A program made the position numbers and the translations under genes. From Desulfomarina profundi (lineage in GTDB: Bacteria > Desulfobacterota > Desulfobulbia > Desulfobulbales > Desulfocapsaceae): 64,000 bases of DNA. The stretch covers positions 2,748,501 through 2,812,500 of the forward strand of contig NZ_AP024086.1 in the NCBI RefSeq assembly GCF_019703855.1. Direction: 5' to 3'. The notes under the pieces were generated by a model. The model ran no database searches. It was not told where the DNA came from and saw only the letters and a list, made by a program, of their open reading frames with translations. Positions 56,583 through 64,000 of the stretch are shown here, in pieces (the stretch's first letter is position 1; each line of letters opens with the position of its first letter).

Positions 56583-58486
56583 TTACTCATCCTGGTCAAT
56601 TTTTATAATCCGGTCACCCGGCTTCAAGGCATCGCCCTTTCTGGCAAAAATTGATGTTACTATTCCACTCATTTCACACAGAATCGGCGTCTGCATCTTC
56701 ATGGCCTCCATAATGGCGATACGATCTCCCATCAGCACTTCCTGGCCTTCATCCACCGATATTTCCACAATATTTCCGGCAAACGGAGAACGCATATCCC
56801 CCAGTTTGGCAAGATCAAGGATCTCTTCCTTGGTGAGAACCGGTTCACCTTTTTCTGAAGTTGCAACATCGGGTTTAAACTCAAAAATATGCTGATGATG
56901 GTCAACAGCCAGATAGACTGTGGTTTCCCCTGTATCTGTAACAGGAGAGGGACCAACCTCGATCATATGCTCCTTGCCCTGGTGATCCCGAAAGGCCAGT
57001 TTGTCTCCGACATCGAACCCTCCCCGGTGGAAAAAAATCGCAGGCGGCAGTACATAAACCCTGCCATATTTTTCTTCAAATTTAAAAAATTCCACCGCAT
57101 CATTGGGATGTTGAAGATAGAGAATAAGCTGTTGATCGGTGGGTTCAACCCCTAGATGTTCGGCCAGAGCATACCGCTCATGGGCAAGATCTATGTTTTC
57201 AATGTCTTCCACACCGCCCTCTTCCTCAAGGACTTTTTTCCAATCGTCCCCCAGTACTTTTTCGTAAATCCACTCCTCCGGCTGGTAAAAGGGAAACGGG
57301 CCATATTTCCCGAGAAGCAGGTTGCGGAGGTCTCCTGACGGGTTGCCGTAGCGCTCCCCGCCAAGCACATTGGAAACTGCCGTCGTCCAGAGAATCTGTG
57401 ATCCCGGTGTTACTGACCAGTAGTTGCCCAGCTCTTTCTGCACCCTGGGCAGCTCCTTATGGAGGATGTCCGGCATCTTGTCGAGAAAACCGCCTTTTGA
57501 CGCCTGCTCCAGGCTCGATCCCATGGCACCGCCCGGCAGTTTATGAATCTGGACCGTGGGCTGAAACCCCTTGATCTGAGACTCGAACTGCTCATAATAC
57601 TGACGCTGATCACGAATAACTTCCGATGTTTCAATCACCGCTTCCTCGTCAAGCCCGATGGGCACATGACCGAATTCGTTCAGGGCCTGAACCACACTGA
57701 GGATTGGCGGAGGACCGTAGTAACCGGTAAAGGCGAAATCGGCCGCATCAATAATGGTTGCACCGTTTTTCACTGCCTCAGTGATCCTGCCCACGTCGTT
57801 ACCATCAGTGTTGTGCCCATGATAATGAATTGGAATGTCAGGATATTTCTGTTTGAGCGCATCCACCAGCCGTCCGATCCTCGTGGGAGTGCCGAGACCG
57901 CCATGATTTTTTATACAGAGGACGATGTCTTCCCCCGTCACATCAATTATTTCTCCCGCCTTGCCCACATAAAACTCATCGGTATGCTCCGGCCCCGTGG
58001 AAAAGCAAATACACGGTTCATTCAACTTGCCCGCCTTGCCCACCTCCTCGAACACGGCTATCATATTCGGCACATGATTCATAAAGTCAAAAGTTCGCCA
58101 CACATCCACATATTTGGCAAATTCTTTTACCGTAAAACGGATCACGTTCTGTGGATAGGGTCGATAACCAAAGAGATTCACGCCCCTGCAAAGGGTCTGA
58201 AACATGGTATTCGGCATTGCCGCCCGGAGTTTTTTCAGTTTCAGAAAAGGGTCCACCTGTTTTCGCAGAATATCAACATGAATTGATGCCCCCCGGTGAT
58301 CTCCAGTGAAAAATAGCCAGCCCGCTCTCTGGCTGGAGCTGCAAGCAGGTCCGTATGCAGCAGGATCCTGTTCTTGAAATCGGACTGGGACAGATCCCTT
58401 GCCGTATTTGTTATATAGTAGCCTTCAGCGTCTCTCAGCGTTTTGACAATATCGCCCGCCGCAGTACCCTGGTTAATTCTTGTCAT
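56583..58486 (-). CDS. pycB: Carboxyltransferase/biotin subunit of pyruvate carboxylase (PycB/OadA-like), frameshifted by a G-run
   Basis: A start beginning MTRINQGTA leads into the carboxyltransferase domain, with FMNHVPNMIAVFEEVGKAG, HYHGHNTDGNDVGR (metal His) and GFAFTGYYGPP-like AADFAFTGYYGPP. The C-terminus carries the biotin site MEAMKMQT in a biotinyl domain. The frame breaks at six G (58289-58294 as C): one more base joins EITGG to ASIHVDILRKQVDPFLKLKKL, giving about 634 residues. ATG 58486 follows AGGAAAG. With pycA, 26 nt upstream, it makes oxaloacetate from pyruvate or works in reverse. Confidence 0.88.
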
Positions 58487-58512
58487 GTTTCTTTCCTGTA
58501 TAAAAATAATCT

Positions 58513-59955
58513 TCAAACCGCATAGGGGTTTTCTTTATAATAGTGGATCTCTGAAATCAGCTTGGCTAATTTGGCCACTTCACTGGCATCATCCTCATAC
58601 ACAAACAGATGGGGATGGGTATCAAGATACGAAGTGTCAAAATTACCTGAGAGAAAATCCTTTTCCCTGGCAATATTTTCATAGAACGGAATTGTGGTTT
58701 TTGGCCCTCTGATGGCAAAATTCTGCAGACATCGTCTCAACCTGCCAACGGTCTCCTCCCAGGTGAAACCATGCACCGTCAGCTTGACCAGCAGGGAATC
58801 ATACACCTCGGGAATAATATAGCCCTGGTAAACAAAACCATCGAGGCGCACACCGAAACCACCTGTTGAGCGATAGACTTCCACAACCTTTCCTCCCTCG
58901 GGGAGAAAATCGTTTTTCGGATCTTCGGCATTGATCCGCACTTCAATGGCGTGGCCTCTCGTTTTGACATCATCCTGAGTAAAAGAAAGTGGCTGTCCAA
59001 AGGCCAGATTGATCTGGTTGCGGACAATATCAATACCGGTAATCATCTCCGTCACCGTATGCTCAACCTGAACACGGGTGTTGATTTCCATGAAATAGTA
59101 GTTGTAATCACTGTCAATGAGAAATTCGACGGTTCCCGCATTAAAATAATTGGCTGCCTTTGCAGCCCTGACAGCGGTTTCACAGATCTCATCCAGCAGA
59201 CCCTTGTTCTCGATCATGGACGGGGCTATTTCCACAAGTTTCTGATTCCTTCGTTGAATTGAGCAATCTCGGGTTCCCAGGTGCAGAGTCTTGCCAAAAC
59301 TGTCTGCCAGAATCTGCACTTCCACATGTTTCGGATTAAGAACCACCTTTTCAAGGTAAACGGAATCGTCATTAAAAGCGGCCAGCGCTTCTGAGCGGGC
59401 AACAGGAATCTGTTCCACCATCTCCTCGCTGTTTTCAATACGTCGAATCCCGCGTCCGCCGCCACCCGAGGTGGCCTTCAGCATCACCGGGTAGCCGTAT
59501 TTTTCACCAAATGTCAGCGCCTCGTCAATACCCTCCTGTCCCTGGGAAAGATTGGGTGTTCCCGGAACCATGGGAATGCCGGCATCGGCCATGATTTTCC
59601 TGGCGATAACCTTGTTTCCGAGATTGGTTATTATCTCGGAAGACGGGCCGATAAAGGTAATTCCCGCCTCCTCGCATCCCTTGGCAAAAAACGGATTCTC
59701 AGCCAGAAAACCGTACCCGGGGTGAATTGCACTGGCCCCGGATGCCTTTGCCGCCTGGATCACTTTAGCAATATTGAGATAGTCACAACGTGGTCCATCC
59801 CCCAGCAGAATTGCTTCATCCGCTATTCTGATATGTCGAGACATTTCATCGGGCGCCTCATAAACAGCCACGGCATCATGGCCCAGTTCCTGAATTGCCC
59901 GGATCAATCGGATCGCAATTTCCCCACGGTTTGCTACTAAAATTTTCTTTTTCAA
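58513..59955 (-). CDS. pycA: Biotin carboxylase subunit of pyruvate carboxylase
   Basis: A 480-residue ATP-grasp enzyme that carboxylates biotin on PycB. It starts KKKILVANRGEIAIRLIRA and has HPGYGFLAENPFF, the ATP loop KATSGGGGRGIRR, catalytic MEINTRVQVEHTVTEMITG and a final biotin-carboxylase C domain. The length is normal for the two-subunit pyruvate carboxylase (AccC-like). It is read through into pycB. No accB or accD is near, so an acetyl-CoA carboxylase role is unlikely. Confidence 0.93.
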   Translation of the reverse strand: MKKKILVANRGEIAIRLIRAIQELGHDAVAVYEAPDEMSRHIRIADEAILLGDGPRCDYLNIAKVIQAAKASGASAIHPGYGFLAENPFFAKGCEEAGITFIGPSSEIITNLGNKVIARKIMADAGIPMVPGTPNLSQGQEGIDEALTFGEKYGYPVMLKATSGGGGRGIRRIENSEEMVEQIPVARSEALAAFNDDSVYLEKVVLNPKHVEVQILADSFGKTLHLGTRDCSIQRRNQKLVEIAPSMIENKGLLDEICETAVRAAKAANYFNAGTVEFLIDSDYNYYFMEINTRVQVEHTVTEMITGIDIVRNQINLAFGQPLSFTQDDVKTRGHAIEVRINAEDPKNDFLPEGGKVVEVYRSTGGFGVRLDGFVYQGYIIPEVYDSLLVKLTVHGFTWEETVGRLRRCLQNFAIRGPKTTIPFYENIAREKDFLSGNFDTSYLDTHPHLFVYEDDASEVAKLAKLISEIHYYKENPYAV

Positions 59956-60087
59956 TGGAACTCCTTACATATAAAAAATAACAATAAATAAACATTCAAC
60001 CGGAGACAGTTGCTCAGAACAGGCAACCTCTTTTACCAAGCCCATTCTAATCAGTTTCCCTGAACAAATCAATCAATCAAATTATAC

Positions 60088-60115
60088 TTAGCTTGCATTT
60101 CTCATCAGTTCAGGC
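60088..60115 (-). repeat. 28-nt dispersed motif, intact copy in reverse orientation
   Basis: On the minus strand GCCTGAACTGATGAG followed by AAATGCAAGCTAA. It agrees with the IS110-split copy at 24 or more of 28 positions. It sits about 50 nt before the carA promoter. Confidence 0.6.
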
Positions 60116-60166
60116 GGCGTCAGGTCCAAAGTTTTCGGAGTTTGCGCCTTCCACCACCATTTCCAG

Positions 60167-60196
60167 TTGACGATTTCTCCTCTTTCAGGTTATATA
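60167..60196 (+). promoter_or_regulatory. Putative sigma-70 promoter of carAB
   Basis: TTGACG-N18-TATATA, a good pair, ending about 120 nt before the carA start. Confidence 0.5.
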
Positions 60197-60318
60197 TTGT
60201 GGTTTTGCCTGGATCATGAGGGCTAAAAAACCCTTCCACGCAGTCCGGAATCCGTCAAGATGGCGGGAAAAGACCTTCAAAACCTTTACTCTCTTCAGAT
60301 AACTAGAGGAAAATGTTA

Positions 60319-61446
60319 ATGAAAGCACTAATTGCCCTGGAAGACGGCACGATCTTTGAGGGTCGTTCTTTCACCGGCCACGGGGAAGCTGTGGGAGAAA
60401 TTGTCTTCAACACCTCCCTCAGCGGTTACCAGGAAATCCTCACCGATCCCTCCTATACGGGACAGATCGTCACCATGACCTATCCGCTCATCGGCAATTA
60501 TGGTATCAACCCGGAAGATATGGAATCCGCAGCAATCCACCCGATGGCCTTTCTCATTAAGGAATATAACGGATTTCCATCCAACTACCGGTCCACCATG
60601 TCTCTTGCAGACTTTCTCCAAGATTATAATACTCTCGGAGTAGAAGGTTTTGACACCCGCGCACTTGTACGCCATATCCGCTCAAAAGGGGCCATGAAAG
60701 GTATTGTTTCCACAAAAGACCTGGACCGGAACTCCCTCGTCGAGCGGGCCCGCTCCTGGACCGGGCTCGTTGGCCGGAATATGGTCAAACGGGTTACCTG
60801 CGATGAACCTTACGGCTGGGCATCCAACAGGCCGGTCCCGGGAACGGATTTTTCCACTGCCCGAACCAAAAACCCAAATCCCCTCAGAATAGTCGCTTTT
60901 GATTTCGGGATTAAATTCAATCAGCTCAGATTGCTGACAGAGAAAGGTTGTCAGGTACAGGTTGTCCCGGCCACCACCACGGCTGACACTGTTCTGGCCA
61001 TGAACCCGGACGGTATTTTTCTGTCCAACGGTCCCGGTGACCCCGAAGGTGTGGAAGGGGTTGTGGAGACGATCCGTTCCCTGCTTGGCAAAAAACCGAT
61101 CTTCGGTATCTGTCTCGGTCACCAGATTCTCGGCCTTGCCTATGGAGGGTCCACCTATAAACTGAAATTCGGTCACCGTGGCGGCAACCAGCCCGTCAAG
61201 GATCTGGAAACAGGTCATGTGGAGATCACTTCCCAGAACCACGGTTTCTGTGTTGATCCCGAGAGCCTGGACAGGGAGAAAGTTGAGGTGACCCATATCA
61301 ACCTTAATGACAACAGTGTGGAAGGAATGCGCCACAGAAAATTTCCGGCCTTTTCCGTCCAGTATCATCCGGAACACGCTCCGGGCCCCCATGACGCCGT
61401 CTATCTTTTTGACCGCTTTATTGAAATGGTCAGAAAGAATATCTGA
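60319..61446 (+). CDS. carA: Carbamoyl-phosphate synthase small subunit
   Basis: A 375-residue glutaminase subunit that supplies ammonia for carbamoyl phosphate, feeding arginine and pyrimidine synthesis. Conserved start [15 protein letters not shown] and [19 protein letters not shown]. The class I glutaminase domain has SNGPGDPEG, nucleophile Cys in [11 protein letters not shown], and [13 protein letters not shown] with catalytic His and Glu. GAGG 9 nt upstream fits ATG 60319 better than ATG 60313. carB starts 63 nt after the stop. Confidence 0.97.
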   Translation: MKALIALEDGTIFEGRSFTGHGEAVGEIVFNTSLSGYQEILTDPSYTGQIVTMTYPLIGNYGINPEDMESAAIHPMAFLIKEYNGFPSNYRSTMSLADFLQDYNTLGVEGFDTRALVRHIRSKGAMKGIVSTKDLDRNSLVERARSWTGLVGRNMVKRVTCDEPYGWASNRPVPGTDFSTARTKNPNPLRIVAFDFGIKFNQLRLLTEKGCQVQVVPATTTADTVLAMNPDGIFLSNGPGDPEGVEGVVETIRSLLGKKPIFGICLGHQILGLAYGGSTYKLKFGHRGGNQPVKDLETGHVEITSQNHGFCVDPESLDREKVEVTHINLNDNSVEGMRHRKFPAFSVQYHPEHAPGPHDAVYLFDRFIEMVRKNI

Positions 61447-61509
61447 AACAGCAACCGGACCAGCTTCACTCCAACCCTGCATTTCATTCATTCTTACCAG
61501 CATAGGATC

Positions 61510-64000
61510 ATGCCGAAACGAACAGACATAAAGAAAATTCTCATTATCGGCTCCGGACCGATCATTATCAGCCAGGCCTGTGAATTTGATTACTCCGGCG
61601 CCCAGGCGGTCAAGGCCCTGAAGGAAGAAGGGTTCGAAGTCATTCTGATTAACTCCAATCCGGCCACCATCATGACCGACCCGGAGCTGGCAGACGCCAC
61701 TTATATCGAACCGATCACCCCCGAGTTCGTTGCCAGGGTCATCAGAAAAGAACGCCCTGACGCCCTGCTCCCCACCCTGGGGGGACAGACAGCTCTGAAT
61801 ACGGCAATCAAGGTCGCGGAGACAGGAGTGCTGGACGAGTACAATGTGGAACTGCTGGCCGCCAATATCGAAGTAATCAGAAAGGCGGAGGGCAGGGAAG
61901 AATTCAGGGACGCCATGAGAAAAATCAACCTGAAAGTTCCCGAATCCGCCATTGTCCAGACCATTGAAGATGCCATGGCAGCCGGAGATGAAATCGGTTT
62001 TCCGATTATCGTCCGTCCCAGCTTCACCCTTGGGGGAACAGGCGGCGGAGTCGCTTACAACCGTCAGGAATTGAGAGAACTCTGCACTTCCGGACTTGAT
62101 CTTTCCATGACAACGGAGATCATGCTGGAAAGAAGCCTGCTCGGCTGGAAGGAGTATGAGCTTGAGGTCATGCGGGACAGAAACGACAATGTAGTCATCA
62201 TCTGTTCCATTGAAAACGTTGACGCCATGGGAGTTCACACCGGTGACAGTATCACGGTTGCCCCGGCCCAGACCCTCAGCGACCGGGAATACCAGAACAT
62301 GCGGGACGCTGCTATTGCCATTATCCGGGAAATCGGGGTAGAAACGGGCGGCTCAAACGTTCAGTTTGCCGTCAATCCCGACAATGGAGAACTGATGGTC
62401 ATCGAGATGAATCCGCGAGTCTCCCGGAGTTCGGCTCTGGCCTCCAAAGCCACTGGCTTTCCCATTGCCAAAATCGCAGCCAAACTTGCTGTGGGTTATA
62501 CCCTGGACGAACTGCGCAACGATATTACCAGGGTAACCTGCGCCGCTTTTGAACCGACAATTGATTACTGCGTAGTGAAAATTCCCCGCTGGACTTTCGA
62601 AAAATTTCCGGAAGCTGACGATATACTGACAACAGCCATGAAATCGGTGGGTGAAACCATGTCTATCGGCAGAACCTTCAAAGAGGCTTTCCAGAAGGCC
62701 ATGCGTTCCCTCGAAACAGGGCGTTTCGGTTTTGGCGGTGACGGAAAGCAGGTCCTGACCGATCTTGAGCAGGAGGACCTGGAAAAGGGCCTCAGACAGC
62801 CAAGCTCCAAACGGATTGCTGAAATCTACGAAGCACTCAAACGCGGCATGGATATCAATGAACTGTACAACCATACAAAGATCGACCCCTGGTTTCTCCA
62901 TAATTTCAAACAGATTGTGGAAACAGAAAAAGAAATCCTGGAAAAAGGCTTCCAGGGACTGGACAGGGATTTTCTCCGGTTCTGTAAGGAGCGCGGTTTT
63001 TCCGACCAGCAGCTGGCCTTTCTCACCGGCACCAGTGAAAATGATATCCGCGAGCTGCGAAAGAAACTGGAAATCACTCCCGTATATAAACTCGTGGACA
63101 CATGCGGAGCGGAATTTGAATCTTACACCCCCTATTTTTATTCCACATACGAACAGGAAAACGAGGCCATGGCCACCAATGGGAAAAAAATCGTCATCCT
63201 GGGTGGCGGTCCCAACCGTATCGGCCAGGGCATCGAATTTGACTACTGTTGTGTTCACGCCTCTTTTGCCTTAAGAGAAATCGGAGTGGAATCCATTATG
63301 GTCAATTCCAACCCGGAAACCGTCTCCACTGACTATGATACTTCGGACAAACTCTATTTTGAGCCTCTTACCCGTGAGGATGTGCTGAATATTATAGAAC
63401 AGGAAAAACCGGACGGGGTCATTGTTCAGTTCGGCGGGCAGACCCCCCTGAACCTGGCGGTACCCCTGGAGCAGGCCGGAGTAAAAGTGATCGGCACCCA
63501 GCCGGATGCCATAGACAGGGCGGAAGACAGGAAACGGTTCCAGCAGTTTCTGCAGAAACTTGGCCTGCGCCAGCCGGAAAATGATACCGTCTTCACCCTT
63601 GAAGAAGCCATCAGCGCCGCGAACAGTATCGGCTATCCCGTGGTTGTCCGCCCATCCTACGTCCTTGGCGGCCGTGACATGCGAATCGTCTACAACGACC
63701 CTGGTATTAAGGACTTTATGCAGGCCATGGGCGGTGAACGTCTTGAGCACCCTGTTCTCATAGATAAATTTCTCCAGGACGCCATCGAAGTGGATGTGGA
63801 TGCCATCAGTGACGGCACAGACACCATTATCGGCGGTATCATGGAACATGTGGAAGAGGCCGGCATTCATTCCGGCGACTCTTCCTGTGTGCTTCCCCCC
63901 CATACCCTGTCCGCTCCTCTCGTAGAAGAAATCAAGCAGGCCAGCAGGGCCATGGCCGTGGAACTGGGTGTTATCGGTCTCATGAATGTACAGTTTGCCG
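61510..64000 (+). CDS. carB: Carbamoyl-phosphate synthase large subunit (partial, runs off window)
   Basis: The frame is open from [18 protein letters not shown] to the end of the window, 830 codons out of about 1075. The first half has the carboxyphosphate ATP-grasp site ([33 protein letters not shown]-like [13 protein letters not shown]). The oligomerisation linker follows, and the second ATP-grasp half begins [25 protein letters not shown] with [11 protein letters not shown]. The allosteric C-terminal domain lies outside the window. No frameshift was found in the visible part. Confidence 0.97.
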   Translation, partial: MPKRTDIKKILIIGSGPIIISQACEFDYSGAQAVKALKEEGFEVILINSNPATIMTDPELADATYIEPITPEFVARVIRKERPDALLPTLGGQTALNTAIKVAETGVLDEYNVELLAANIEVIRKAEGREEFRDAMRKINLKVPESAIVQTIEDAMAAGDEIGFPIIVRPSFTLGGTGGGVAYNRQELRELCTSGLDLSMTTEIMLERSLLGWKEYELEVMRDRNDNVVIICSIENVDAMGVHTGDSITVAPAQTLSDREYQNMRDAAIAIIREIGVETGGSNVQFAVNPDNGELMVIEMNPRVSRSSALASKATGFPIAKIAAKLAVGYTLDELRNDITRVTCAAFEPTIDYCVVKIPRWTFEKFPEADDILTTAMKSVGETMSIGRTFKEAFQKAMRSLETGRFGFGGDGKQVLTDLEQEDLEKGLRQPSSKRIAEIYEALKRGMDINELYNHTKIDPWFLHNFKQIVETEKEILEKGFQGLDRDFLRFCKERGFSDQQLAFLTGTSENDIRELRKKLEITPVYKLVDTCGAEFESYTPYFYSTYEQENEAMATNGKKIVILGGGPNRIGQGIEFDYCCVHASFALREIGVESIMVNSNPETVSTDYDTSDKLYFEPLTREDVLNIIEQEKPDGVIVQFGGQTPLNLAVPLEQAGVKVIGTQPDAIDRAEDRKRFQQFLQKLGLRQPENDTVFTLEEAISAANSIGYPVVVRPSYVLGGRDMRIVYNDPGIKDFMQAMGGERLEHPVLIDKFLQDAIEVDVDAISDGTDTIIGGIMEHVEEAGIHSGDSSCVLPPHTLSAPLVEEIKQASRAMAVELGVIGLMNVQFA

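Larger units (their letters stand above)
59956..60318. other. Divergent intergenic region upstream of carA
   Basis: It holds a reversed copy of the 28-nt motif (60088-60115) and a promoter-like pair (60167-60196). No pyrimidine-sensing riboswitch was recognised, and no small gene. Confidence 0.5.

Noticed and set aside
60682-62238. 518-codon minus-strand frame opposite carA/carB, and similar long antisense frames opposite carB and lysS
   Set aside because: They lie opposite strongly conserved genes; long antisense frames are an expected result of codon bias.

Overview
This window looks like a chromosome or metagenome contig from a sulfate-reducing-type Desulfobacterota (Desulfobulbales-like) bacterium. 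That assignment is an inference from gene content: Gram-negative envelope genes (LolCD, MlaA, AsmA, autotransporter), rubrerythrin, ferritin-like and PerR genes for an anaerobe under oxygen stress, a split biotin carboxylase/carboxyltransferase pair, NosR/NapH-type Fe-S membrane domains and many hybrid kinases. No rRNA, tRNA or CRISPR array was seen.

Layout. 1-3405: a stress cassette on the minus strand (DUF1931 histone-fold protein, HdeD-like, YfdX) behind a good sigma-54 promoter, next to a sigma-54 response regulator and its kinase (3402-4730). 4738-8166: a large hybrid kinase. 8383-12612: a small coiled-coil gene, bile-acid-symporter-like transporter, YhcC-type radical SAM, short lipid kinase, thiamine pyrophosphokinase and a PHP-like hydrolase. 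12946-22113: a sugar or natural-product cluster (GT4 glycosyltransferase, AsnB, epimerase, GlpD-like oxidoreductase, AsnB-like protein without the catalytic Cys), split by an IS110-family element with structured ends. 22713-26108: lysS-lolC-lolD. 26123-33027: ferritin-like protein, degenerate UshA-like phosphatase, hybrid kinase and REC-GGDEF protein. 33054-43266, mostly minus strand: asmA, mlaA, a cNMP-binding/AAA+/polyferredoxin membrane fusion, prs, leuB, rsmG, hisD. 43584-50780: CoA-disulfide-reductase-like enzyme, radical SAM-hemE-HDIG, then perR-rubrerythrin-catalase. 50833-55151: a minus-strand row encoding a caspase-fold lipoprotein, an autotransporter-type beta-barrel and an HExxH lipoprotein. 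55363-64000: SlyD-like Cys-tailed protein, small membrane protein, pycB-pycA, carA-carB (carB runs off the end).

Sequence quality. Eight genes (sigma-54 regulator, transporter, PHP-like, mlaA, prs, radical SAM, autotransporter, pycB) are broken by single-base losses, nine sites in all, each in a run of 4-6 G or C. Adding one base restores the family sequence every time, so most or all are probably sequencing or assembly errors. I annotate those genes at full corrected extent and flag the site.

Most interesting: the cNMP/AAA+/Fe-S fusion protein (36519-39155); the caspase/autotransporter/metalloprotease row (50833-55151); the sigma-54 promoter with twin upstream palindromes linking the two-component pair to the YfdX-HdeD-histone cassette; and the IS110 element, whose empty target can be rebuilt from other copies of a 28-nt dispersed motif in this window.
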